Below are positions 1 through 11,700 of a stretch of 64,000 bases of DNA, piece after piece. Source of the stretch: Hsuehochloa calcarea. Lineage: Eukaryota > Streptophyta > Magnoliopsida > Poales > Poaceae. Both the position numbers and the translations under genes were made by a program. Each line of letters begins with the position of its first letter. The stretch's first letter is position 1. Below the pieces are notes generated by a model. That model was given only the letters and a program-made list of their open reading frames with translations, did not search any database and was not told where the DNA came from. The stretch lies in contig CM070609.1 in NCBI GenBank assembly GCA_036346395.1, positions 49,672,777-49,736,776 of the forward strand, in the 5' to 3' direction.

Positions 1-1155
1 TGGGATGCACAGAAGTGAGGTGGGTAGAATCTGGTGTCATGTGAAAGGAAGCACCAGAGTCCAAGATCCACGAAGACAAGATACCTGATGAGGGAGAAGG
101 CGAAGACGAGGAGGACTGCTGAGAAGCAACAGCCCTGGAGCAGTGAGAGGAGTTGTTGTGTGACGTCACCGGAGGAGCCCTAGCGAGAAGCACCAGCTAC
201 TGAGTGGGAGGAACCTCCAGAGCCCTTCGGGGGACGCCCACCTTGACGACCCTAGTCCCTCCTCTGCTTGTAGCAATCCTAGTATCTGTGGCCATCCGTT
301 GGTAGTAGGTGCAATGAAGACCCGCAGTAGAGACAGCAACCACTGGTACGTTGGGATCTGGAGGAGGGATCACGGTCGGTGCTGGAGAAGCAGGCGAAGG
401 AGCAGGTGCTAAAACAGACAAGACAGCCTACATCTGAGCCGCGCCACAGTGACAAATCTCCTCAGCACGCACACTCGTGAGGGCCTCCACCAAGCTCGAG
501 CGCGGGTGACGAGTTAGGAGCTGAGCACACACAGTCTCGAACTCAGGCCGAAGACGCATCAGGAGAGACAGTGAGTCTCCTGGTGAGTGCGGAGCCGCAC
601 ACAACAGGGATAGGTCTGACAGACATCCGGCCCTAGAGAGTCAAGCTGATGCCACATCTCTGCTGATAGAAGTCATCCACAGTGGCATCGAGCTGCTGAA
701 GAGAATGCACCTGGTGCACAACTGAGAGGTACATAGCATCACTTGTCGATTGGTAGTAAGATCAGAGTAGCTCCCACATATGTTGTGCCATCGGAAGCTC
801 CGCCACATCCATGGAGATGGCTACGGGCATACTACCCACCAAGATGGCAGTAGCAAGAGCCTCCGCATCCTGCCATCACTCGTAGGCGTGCAGCTCAGAC
901 TGATAGAGCTCTAGGGCCTCCTCCAGTGCAGCATGGGTGGCCTCTAAGCCGCTTGATCCGCACCAGTAGGAAGAGCTGGCAGAACTGGCGGTGTAGAGCG
1001 AGGCGGACAGGGGTGCTCACTGGTGAGATGACCCCAGAGACGCTGGCTGTTGAGGTGAATCATTAGGTGAACGGCCCACTCCCAGAAATTCGTCCCGCCG
1101 AACCGAACTGGAGGGAGCGGGATGGCAAATGAGCCTCCGATAGAAGCCATCAGTG
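1..1155 (-). pseudogene. copia gag and start of protease, broken
   Basis: Reading leftward, gag starts near 1150 with MASIGGSFAIP and a stretch containing FGGTNFWEWAVHL, typical of copia gag N-termini. A stop ends this frame near 944. Related gag sequence continues to about 600 (for example QLDATVDDFYQQ), again with stops. A remnant of the CCHC zinc knuckle lies near 265-330, shared between two frames. At 1-80 the frame SWILDSGASFHMT is the copia aspartic protease active site, with D-S-G-A-S intact. Stops and frameshifts make the polyprotein non-functional in this copy. Integrase and RT would lie left of the window. Confidence 0.75.
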
Positions 1156-1773
1156 ATGACTTGACTGGATCCGGAGTCGAAAGTCGATGTGCTCAGGAGA
1201 TCCAGCTGGAGCCCCTGGGTTTTTTTTTGGTAATACCAGAGAAGCCAGAGCAGAGGGAAGCCGAAGCTAAGACCTCGGGTTCAACGAAGCCAAAGCAGAA
1301 GCCTGCCGGCTCCAAGTAGATCGGTGGAGCCGGTGTGGAGCTGGAGCCACCGGCTCCACCGAAGAAAAGAAACAAAGCAGTGCTCTGCTTCGGCAGGGGC
1401 TCCAGAGGCTTGCCTTGACGGCTTCATAGGCGGTAGCTGGTGGCAACAGGGGCAGCAGCTGAGGGCGGCGGCGACTACGGCGTCGAGGATGGAGGCTGCA
1501 CGGGAGGCCCAGCGGGAGCACACGCACGGGGAAGAAACCTTGAGGAAGAAGGGATCCGGTAGGATCGGGCCCAGACGGTGCGGATCCGACAAGATCCACC
1601 TCGAGGCCGACGAGATCGACGGCCGGAGAGCTTCGGGGGCGCGGGAGAAGCTTCTGCGAGAGAAGCAAAGGGTCGTGGAAAACAGAGGAGCTAGAGAAAC
1701 AGCACTTGCGCGGGGACAACGACAGCGGCGGGGACCAACGACAGTGGCTATCATGGGGGAAACCCTAACCCTA

Positions 1774-1785
1774 GCTCTGATACCA
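1774..1785 (-). promoter_or_regulatory. primer-binding site (initiator Met-tRNA type)
   Basis: On the minus strand this reads TGGTATCAGAGC, directly after the LTR end. It is the usual copia primer-binding sequence complementary to initiator methionine tRNA, and it fixes the LTR boundary. Confidence 0.85.
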
Positions 1786-1891
1786 TGTTAGAATGAGGCT
1801 TGCTTTATTCCAATAGGCCAATATATAATATGTATAGGGTTGACCATATGTAACGAACACCCTAGACTATATACATATCGAACATTTAACA
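1786..1891 (-). repeat. 5' LTR of copia element, about 106 bp
   Basis: On the minus strand it begins TGTTAAATGTTCG and ends CATTCTAACA, next to the primer-binding site. At about 106 bp it is short for copia. It resembles in size, but not in sequence, the LTRs of the copia element at 13841-18754. Confidence 0.75.
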
Positions 1892-2392
1892 CCCCCCAGC
1901 CAACAAAACTAGGTCAATACCCTAGGTCAAAATGTGTACAGCTCATGTCACCAATTTTGGTATGGTAGCATCCTAGCTAGCAATAGCAAATAAAAAATAC
2001 GTCTTCAACATTATAAATTAATGAGCCATAAAAGTACAATGAGAAAGAAAGGAATACAAGTCGGACAAGACATTCTAATGCGGAGAAGAATCAGGTATGA
2101 ACACCAATTTTACTGTTCATGACAAGTCCAAGCCTTTTTAAAGACTTTTGGAAACATGTGTGCAAAGTTCATACAATGACATGGAGAGGGGTTTGCACTA
2201 GATATGCAACTATATATTTAAGCATGCAATATTACATCACAAAACTACAGAAGAATGTCCTAACACCACCCTATGCGAGAATAGAACATATACGCGTGAG
2301 AATGGTTAAAAGGAAAAAGGGAAAGATCAGTTGCAAGCAAATATAAACCAAAATATCTTGGGAATAGAATATAAGCACAATATGGAAATTAC
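1892..2392 (-). other. UPL intron 5, native part
   Basis: AT-rich non-coding sequence between the copia LTR and the donor of exon 5 (GT at 2392-2391). I looked on the minus strand for the next UPL exon and saw none. Confidence 0.6.
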
Positions 2393-2707
2393 CGGAGCCA
2401 GCTGCAGAAGGCGAATAAGTGCTCTTAGGGCATCTGAATCCAAAAGTGGGGTCCCTTCCACATCTTTACTCTTTGTGCTGCCTGATGCAGAAGAAATAAT
2501 TCTTCTACCAACAGTCACACCGACACCCCTGTCCATAATTGTATGATTATCAGCTGGTAACCTCCTGCCTCCAAGCCTGTAGCTTCCTCCAAAAAGGCTT
2601 CCCCTAGCACGGTAATGACTCAACTCTCTGTCCCGAAGCATTTGAGCTTCAGCAAGTAAAGCTGAAGGTAGGGCAGACAAAACTGCTTCCGATGAGGTCA
2701 AAAGCAC
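2393..2707 (-). CDS. UPL1: UPL exon 5
   Basis: Acceptor AG at 2709-2708, donor GT at 2392-2391; 105 codons in phase 0. It begins [10 protein letters not shown], completing a motif started in exon 4 (DLREE), and ends LIRLLQLAP. The family continues from here toward the HECT domain, which is not in the window. Confidence 0.88.
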
Positions 2708-5700
2708 CTATGTGATGTAAAATAGGTCAACATTACAATCCAGATACAGCAAACCAGCGTTGAAACAGGCAAATGAATAAGGCATACCTCTTCACGTAGA
2801 TCAGGAAGAAAAGTTGCTATAATTGAAGCATTATCCATGTCAACTGGCTGTCCAACAGGTTGGGAGTGAGCAATCCTCTGTGCTCGCTGCTGAGCCAAAA
2901 CCTCAGCTTGTATGTCTGGTGGAAGAGCAGACAAAAATTCAGGATCTATTTCTTCCGCAGCTGGTGGAGTATAGGAAGCAGTTGGGGCAGAGCTATTCTG
3001 CTGAGAAGCAAGGACTTCTGCACGGAGATCCTCAGGCAATGCTTCAAGAAATGTTGGGTCAATTTCATTATTACTAGATGCCTCATTGTTAGCATTCAAT
3101 TGCTCAGGATGAACAGCCTCTTGAGGAGTTCCTTCATCTCGCGTTACTGACAAATCATTGCCATCCAAACCAAGAGCTGAGTTCTCAACATGGTTGTCAG
3201 CAATATCAACGCTATTCATGTCAGCGTCAATATTCACTATGGCACAATCAACATGAGCATCGCTCACTTCAGGTGCTGCACTTGAGGAAGTGAGACGAAC
3301 ATGACAACTTGACTCCAAATCAGATGGGGCTTCCCTAGTATCATTACTAATCTGTGCATGTTGAGGTACTTCTACCTCATCCTGCATAATATGATCGTAA
3401 CTTTGTAGATTACCAGACAATGATTCCCTTTCAGGATGAGTACCCAGTTGTCTGTCAGCAGTAGACATTATTTCATTACTCTGAGGTACAGCATTCAGGT
3501 CATCAGTTTCTGTTTGATGCATCTCTTCCTCGACATGATCATCAGCAACATCGACTGACTGTTCACTTACTAGACCATTAGTAGGACAAAGACCATCATT
3601 TGCAGGGGCAGCTTCTTGGCTGATCGTACCAAATTGTTGAGAACTACCAATAGGTTGAGCAGGGGAATCGGTGGCAACAGGTTCTGGTATGTCCGTATCT
3701 TGTGATGCTAATCGTGCATTTACAGCATTGCCAGCCTGTTCAGGTTGCATCTGAGGAGCATTATTTGAAAAACTAGCTACATTCAACTGTGACACAAATT
3801 GATCCTCCACTGCCTGGGCAACAGCAGCTGCATGATTACCTGCCTGAGGTTGACCATCATCAGTCCATAGATTGTCTCCAGGGCCCCGCCTAATTCCGAG
3901 AGAGTCCATACCAAGTGAGAAATCTATCAAAGGTGGCGGTGCAGTACTTACGGTACGCTCACCAAACACTGGGGCAGTTTCAGGTGGAAACCCAGCATCT
4001 AACATGTACAAGGGGATATCTGGATTCCCAAAAGACAATGTGTGCAAATCTCTTGAGGAGGTTCCACTAGAAGGCCATACTGAACCAGTCCCATCTCTAG
4101 ATTGCGCTGGCCTGACAAGCAGTGGATGCTGATAAGCATTTCCATCTGACCTTGGTCGATCAAGAAAAGACCTACTTCCACTTTGGCGACGCCGCTCAAG
4201 ACCAAACGGACGATGCAGGTTAAATGAATCATCTGTCCTCATACCTTGAAATGCTTCAGCAGAGATATCTATAAAACCACTTGCATCTCCAGTACCCCTG
4301 GAAACTCTCAGATGATGATCCATTCCAGTTATGTTTTCCCTCCATCTTACTTCTATAACACGGTTCTCAAGAAAATCGTCATCTTCTTCATCCATCATGT
4401 CATCATTGTATTCATCACCAATGGCAGTGTTCTCCTGGTCCTCAATATCTGTCTCAGCTATTGACATCAAACCAGCTCCCTCTTCTGCTATTTCCTCATC
4501 ATCCTCATCCTCATCATCTTCATCCTCCCCAAGATCCTCATCCTCCCCACCCATTTCATCATCAGCTTGATGTTGAACTGGGAACGCCAAACCAACATCA
4601 GTAGTATTAGCCAATACATTAGCTTCAATGGTTTCCTCTTGCATGAACTCTGCTCCATCCATTGAAGGGTTACCAGCAGTATTCTCAACCAAATCTACTC
4701 TCATCTCCTGCTCAACAGGCTGGTCTTGGGTCGTGTTATTGTTCCCATCATCATGAGGAAGTTCGTCAACTTCCTGCCTTGTAGATTGGATGGTATCATT
4801 AGTATCATGTATGGTGTCTGTACTTTGTCCGTGGATTACAGTTTCATCAGCTTCATGTGTTTGTCCATGCGACCCAGATATTTTGTTCTTGGTATACCGA
4901 TTTGACTTAAGGACTTGATCACTTGCATTTGCAGTCCTTGTCAGGCTAAACAAAGCCTTCAATATAAGGTTGACAACCTTTGGAGAATCCGGGTGGTCCA
5001 GGTCAATCACTTTGAGCAAACCAGAAAGAGATTGCACCATTCCACCATCTATCATAGGTTTTGCAATATCAGGTGAGCAACCAAGAACAGGCAAGTTGTT
5101 CTGACTATTTCGGGACAGTATTGAATTTACCAGCTCAGAGAAAGCTAAAACTTTTTTGTCCGGTGTAAAAGACCCTCTGGAGGTGCTGCTTGCTGAATCT
5201 ATGAAATTACAAAATGCCTTCACGATTTCAGAAATTACCCTTCTACGGCCTTCAGCGGATCTGCAACATAAAGCTACCAAGAACCAAGAGGTTCTTTCAG
5301 ACAACGTTCCCATCAAATCGTCTGAGACATTAGCAGATTTGTCAGAAGATAATGGCAGCAACAGATGAAATATATGATGCAGTAACCCACTGTGTCCAGC
5401 TCCTTGATCACCAACTCGTAACTGCGATATCTCTGTATCTCGTTTCAGTATTATCCCTACTGCATGCACATACATGAGTATCTCACTCATCAACTTAAGG
5501 ACAAATGCCAATTTTGACAGCACGGAAGATCTCTCAGAGAGGGAATCACCATCTAGATTACATCCATCATCAACTTTTGACTTTCCCTTTGTGTTTGGCT
5601 CATCAACATCCATAGGGGTCAACACAGAGGAACCGTCAAAGCCCTGTTCTTTCTCCGGGGATGGATAGCTCATAATGATCTCCAAAAGCTGATCAATCAC

Positions 5701-8700
5701 TTGAGAAAGACTAGTAGGAACCTTTTTATGGTTCCGTGAACATCTGGTTGGTGTATCAACTGGTTTAGTATCAGCAGTCACCCGAACAGGCTCATTACAC
5801 GGCGTGCCACTTTCAGTTGAAAAAACTTTCTGTTTATCCCTGTCTTTCTCCTTATCCTTCAACAGGACTACATTCATTCTACCTCCTGAGGAATCTAATT
5901 GGCAAACTGAAGTTACAGCCCTCATGAAGACCACAGGATCTCTAGATATCAGTGGTGACATATTTGTCAGAAAAGAGCGTGGGGTATGGCTACTGTGGTT
6001 ACTTAATGACTGTCGTATCTCCAGTTCCATAGCACTCTGCAGGGTCTGAGGGTCCTCAATGAGGTGACGCACAATAGCAGATGCTAAGGTCTCAAATCCA
6101 GGAAAGAGGCAAGTCTTTGGAAGACTGAAGAGAGATACAAGGCCACCATTTTCAAAGAACTGGGCAGCTAGCGTATGTGTTTTCGTCAAGCGGGCACAGA
6201 GTTGCAGAACAGCTTGCATAACAATTGCCGGCACATGTTGCTTGATGAATTCACAGCACAAAGTCAGTGCCTTTTGACTCTCATGGTCAGACAAATAGCC
6301 TGTGGATTTTCCCAAAATCTTTTCAAACACATTAGCACTTACATCTTTTGTTGAATCAACAGTTTCAGTTTTCTTCTCAGCAGCCGGTGATAGATTTGCC
6401 TTGCTATCTGCACTCAATGCATCAGAAGACGATTTAGAAGTCCCTTCCGGCGATTCCATACTGAGCTTTGGAGTAAACTGGAGCATGTTATCTAATATAA
6501 GCAACAAACCACTGACAGAATTCCAAGTCTGATCGGTCTGCTCTGTCCTTGATTTAAGGTTTTCCAATAAATTAAGAACATGAGGGATAACACCATTTTC
6601 TGCACCAATTGCACGTACACCACTGTCTTCACTCAAAAGTAAAGCCAACAACCGAGCAAAGGAATATAGTGCATCTGTATGAACTGAGGAATCTGATGGA
6701 AAGCGTTTCAGTTGCTCAAAAAGATATAGTACTACCCGCTCACGGTCTTCTCCCTTATTCCGGTTGCACAGTGTCACTAGAAGGTCAGTCAATGGAAAAG
6801 CCATGGAATCGCTAGAGCAGAAAAGCCTTGTTGATACGGTAAGAATGTCCGCCAAAGGGAGCACAACTACACCTTTCTCTTCCGCAACACTTGGACCATC
6901 CTTATTGCTGCCATCCTCCTTGGGTGCCTCAATGGTGTTTCCGAGTGACAAAGCTAGTGCCTGTGCAAGCTGAACATCTTCTTGAACAAATTCTTCTGGA
7001 TGGCTAAACAACCAATCTGTGGCCATCTCAACACTGTTAGTTCTGATACTTCTCAGGGCTTCTTCTGCCCTAGCTCGCGAAAATCCCATCTCAACAATTG
7101 TAGTAATAGCAGACTCATCAAGATGGGGACTAGTAAGACGTTGACTGGCAGCTCCAACACCACCGCGACTTTGCTTTAGATCACCAACACCAGAGCATAT
7201 ATGGTTTATAATGGAGACCAAGGAGGTAATAAGATCTGGGTTACACCTAGGAAACATTGTATGATTCCAAACAGGGAGAACTGCCTCCAGAACTTGAGAC
7301 TGGAGCATACGAACAAATGATTCAGGCTCTGAGGGCACAGGGAATAGATTAATAGACAGCTCAGTGACAATAGGCTGAACAAGAAGCTGATTATGAGAAG
7401 AGGATGGAGACAACAAATATGTAGAGTTCACATAATATTCCAGTAATTTACAATAACTCTGTAATGTATCCAGCAGCCAGGAATTGTGGGACACCTTCTC
7501 GCTGATAGAGGAAGCTTGATCTGTGCCAGCAGTCGGAATAGAGAAAGGAAGTGTCCATAGTAACTGACTGGTAGCTTCAAAGGTAGTTAGAAGCTCCTTG
7601 AATGTTCCATTCACATAAAAACCATTAACTAGTGCAGAACTGCATGAGCGACGCCTGCTGTCAAAGGTAAGTGCAGCCATGTCTTCCACAACCTTTCCAA
7701 GGTATCGGCATTTCACAGATAATGACATCTCAAAGCCAGCAGTAGAATGTCCAGAGTAACCAAGAGCAGAAAGAAAAAGTTGTGCAAGCGCAGTCACGAG
7801 ACTTCTAGAGGCTGGACTCAGATTAGAGTCAGCCCGACGGCGAGCCAGTAATCCTTTGACAAGGGTAGAAAGGAAGGAACACATAGTATATCCAAGTTTC
7901 GTCAGGAGTTCAGAAACAACAACATCAGGACTCTTTTTTACAGTATCATGACTTCGTGAACTATCTCCTGGAGAAAAAGGACCCTCGATGTCTGTGTGTG
8001 TTGCATCCAACCCTCCACTTAGGCGCCCACGTACCCTTGATAGTGTGTCCCGACCATGGCGGTGCATGCTGGCAGCAGATCGCACTGCTGATACAAAATC
8101 TTGTTCCATATTCCAGGGTGATACAGAAGTCCTTCCAGAAACAGGATTCATATATCTTGCAACTGGTGCTGCATTTGTGTCATCATCACTATCCCTTTCA
8201 GATGTATTCGATATTGAAGCATCTCCAGGCACGTCATCTTGCTCGGCATCTTGCTTCTCCACCTTGGAATCACTGAGTAAAGATATCTGCCATGTGACTT
8301 CGATATACACCTTCCCCAATTCCTGCAATATCTCAGCATCAGCAAAAGTCGGTTCTGAGACCATAATGGTAGTTCCCTTCAGAAGAAAATTGGCAAGAGA
8401 CAAAAGCCCTTCAAGGCTAGAAAGTGCTTTCAGGAGAGGTGATTGCTTTGCAGGTTCACTATCAATCAGCTTAGTTCCAGACACTGAACCCAGCAGCTCA
8501 TTGGTCAGCATAAGATGATCTCTAAAAAATGAGCAAACTGCTCTAGCAAGAGAAACAGAATGCTGAGGTGAGAAGTTTTTAAATGCAACAGAAATACTCT
8601 GGCCAATCGAAACAGATACACTCATTAATGGCAATTTGAACAGTTGAAGAACAGCTTCAATGCCTTTTTTTTCAATGAACAGCCTACATGTGTCAGAATT

Positions 8701-11700
8701 TTGCAGAACAGTTTCAAGCAGATGAGCAACATTGCATATGCACTCAGGGAGAAATGACTCAATGGACGATGATGTCACATCTAGAGAAGCCTCAACCATC
8801 TGCCCTGAACTTCCCACCTCAGAAGTTCCAACCTCATTCCTTTTAGTACCTCCCTCCACATCAGTATCCATGGGAACTGGTGTAGAGGAGTTATCAGATT
8901 CCATACCTGAACTACACTCACACCCAACTTTTGAAATGGTGTTCAAGATTTCAATAAGCATGTCAACTCCAGAGGAACGCAGTGACAATTGATGACGCAT
9001 TAATTCATCCAGTCCACTTGATAAGGCCCCTGTTGTGTCCCCACCGAGAGCTTTCAAATATGACCTAGAAGTAAAGATTTTCACAAAGCATCTTAAAGCA
9101 TTGCAGTCCTTTACCAATTGAAGCCCGCTGTTGTTTAAACATAATGCATCCAAACACTGTGGTATACACGTGACAGCATCAGAATTGTAAAGAACACCAC
9201 CCATGATGGCTTCAAGAAATGCTTGCGGCAAACCAGCTGCATCAAGGACAGTGAAGCAAGTTGGATCTTTGTGTATGAGATCACTCATGACATTTGCAGC
9301 AAGTGAAAACACACCACCACCGAAGTCCTTGCCTCTCCTAAAAATGTTACATAAACAAGGGGGCAATACATTCTCTTCTGAACCATCAACACGGGCAGAG
9401 CTACCAGGCACATACGTTGCCAAAGATATAGTATGCAGTAAAGCTTTCATTAAGTTCCTCCGATTATACGAAATCAAGGCTTCAGAATGAAGAGGCTGCA
9501 CATCTGGCACAGGCGAACTACTTTCGACTTCTTTACCTTTGTTAATAGACTGAGACTCTTCTGATTTCTTCGGACCAATCCCAACATGTGCCACTTCTAT
9601 TTTAAGGCGTGCAATAGTGTCATCTAGACCACCTAGATCTCTGAACAATGCCAAAGAGGGATTATGATAATCCAAGAAGCCCTCAATGACATGTACTGCA
9701 GTACTAACTAGGTGTAGATGCTGTGTGTTTGTGTCTTTGAGGAGAGGTAAAATGGTGGGTATAAAGCCTGCTTCTTGAAGGGCTAAAGAACCTGGAGTCG
9801 ATGATACCAACATGGACACAAGTGAGAGAAGTGCTTCAACAAATATTATGGACCATTTTGTAGAACCATTGATTATAGAATCCACTGCCTTCTGCATGAG
9901 ACTAGGAAGGATACCACGATGACCACCAGAAGTTACTGCGGACAATACAGTAGGCTGGTGGGAACGATCTTGGCACAAAGCAACCAACGAAAGGATACCC
10001 AATATCCTAATTTTTTCTGGTATCTCATCTTCATAGCTTAGTAATGATAGCAATTCATCAATGAATTCTGGTTCATTGTTCAAAAACACTGCTAGACCTT
10101 CAGAATCATGGCTTGCTTGCACAAGAACAATAAAAGCATACAGGCGGATACAGATATATTGGCGTCGACATGTCAAAGATTCGAAGGCCCTTGCAAATCT
10201 CAATCTTGTAAGAAGAGGGAACCTTAGAGTTGATGGCACACTGTAATCCTTGACCAACTTGTCCAATATTTCAAGATCATTCTCCTTGTAGCTATTGATG
10301 TTTGGTAAATGAATGACTTCCAACCTGTGCTCCTTGTCTACGGATTGGGACTTGTCTGATTTATCAGCACCTCGATAGAACTCAAAATGGAGAGTGGAGC
10401 CAATCTCGGCGGCAACTGGGTCACATCCACTGGGTAGAGAACATGCTATTAATCCAAGGCCTCCTTCTTTACCACCCCAACCTTGAGAAAAGGCAAATAA
10501 TTTTGAAGTGAGGGATGCACTACGTATAGAGCTTTTCCCAACTGACTTGTTTACAAATGCCATCAATGTCTGCAAGCTTGCTTCAACAATATCTGCATTT
10601 GTAGATGCTAAAAGAGCAGACAGATGCTGCTGCAACCAATAACAAGCAAATTTGACGTAAATTAGAAGTATAATAACACTGCAGACAAAGGAAACCACAA
10701 AGCTATGTTCTTAAATTGGAAAATAAAGACAAGACTAAAAAAACAAAGTAGGTTTATTGAATATAAGAGAACAGCTATAGAGCACTCACGTCAAAGAAAC
10801 TATAGAAGTGCCTATTTGTGCAATTTTCCAAGATTATTCTCGAGACACGAAGAATTTGAAGTACTGCTTCCCTAGGAAATGGGGGGTCCACATCAAGAAA
10901 ATTATCTTCAAGTTGTAAATCTTTCCTTGGTCTGATAAAACTCTCAAAAAATGAATCGAAGTGATTGAAAAGGTCCACCCAGTGATGAAAGTCCCCCTAC
11001 ACAAGTTTAATAACAAGAGAATAAAAGTCATCATTCACCCCATAAAAGATGTTATGCACAGTAAAGTGGTAGGATGTGCAGACCTTGCCAAACTCCCATA
11101 CAAAATCTTTCAATGGCAACTCTACATTCTCAAGAGGAGTGGTAGTGACACTGTCGATGAAAGATTTTATATTTGGAGGCTGCAAATAAAACAATGACAT
11201 TGGTGAAAAAAAAAACGAAATATGAGAATTAGAGCAGTTCAGGACTCAAAAGATATAAAGCACTAAACAAATGGAACTAACTTATATGCAGGTGCCTCAT
11301 ACAATATCAGACCCTAATCAACTGTGATTAACTGATTCAAGTGAATATAAATTTGGTAAAAGAAACTCATTCTCCAGTCATATATAGGAACTCAAATCTT
11401 GATAGAGCATAGAAGATAAGTTGCATTTGAATTTAGACTAGGTACGTCGGATTGCAATAATAAATAATTCACTTGTGCTTCCAACAAACACTGTGCACAT
11501 GGCACTGACATAACATGCACATGGCACTGATGATTTGATAGATCTTATACATATATGAGATGTGTAACGGAAGAAATGGTGCCTGATATTTGTCAGACAC
11601 GAGCCACACCACCTAGTAGAAGTGTCACTGTCAGTGCAACCTAGTACAGATATGCCTTCTTCACTCTGATTAATTTCATAAGCTTAGGCAGTGAAACAGA

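Larger units (their letters stand above)
1..1891 (-). mobile_element. Ty1/copia element, 5' part, in UPL intron 5
   Basis: Minus-strand copia retrotransposon running off the left edge. Reading leftward it has a short 5' LTR (1786-1891), a primer-binding site, a GC-rich leader, gag, and the start of the protease. The other LTR is outside the window. It lies left of the splice donor of UPL exon 5, so I infer it sits in intron 5, in the same orientation as the host gene. The base run flanking the outer LTR end is C-rich, so a target duplication could not be judged. Confidence 0.8.

Noticed and set aside
1267..1791. Overlapping open frames on both strands, about 150 codons each
   Set aside because: They lie in the GC-rich leader between a copia primer site and gag; none shows a domain.
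2119..2346. Possible further UPL exon or plus-strand gene
   Set aside because: No family motif on the minus strand, and the plus-strand frame is a chance frame in intron.
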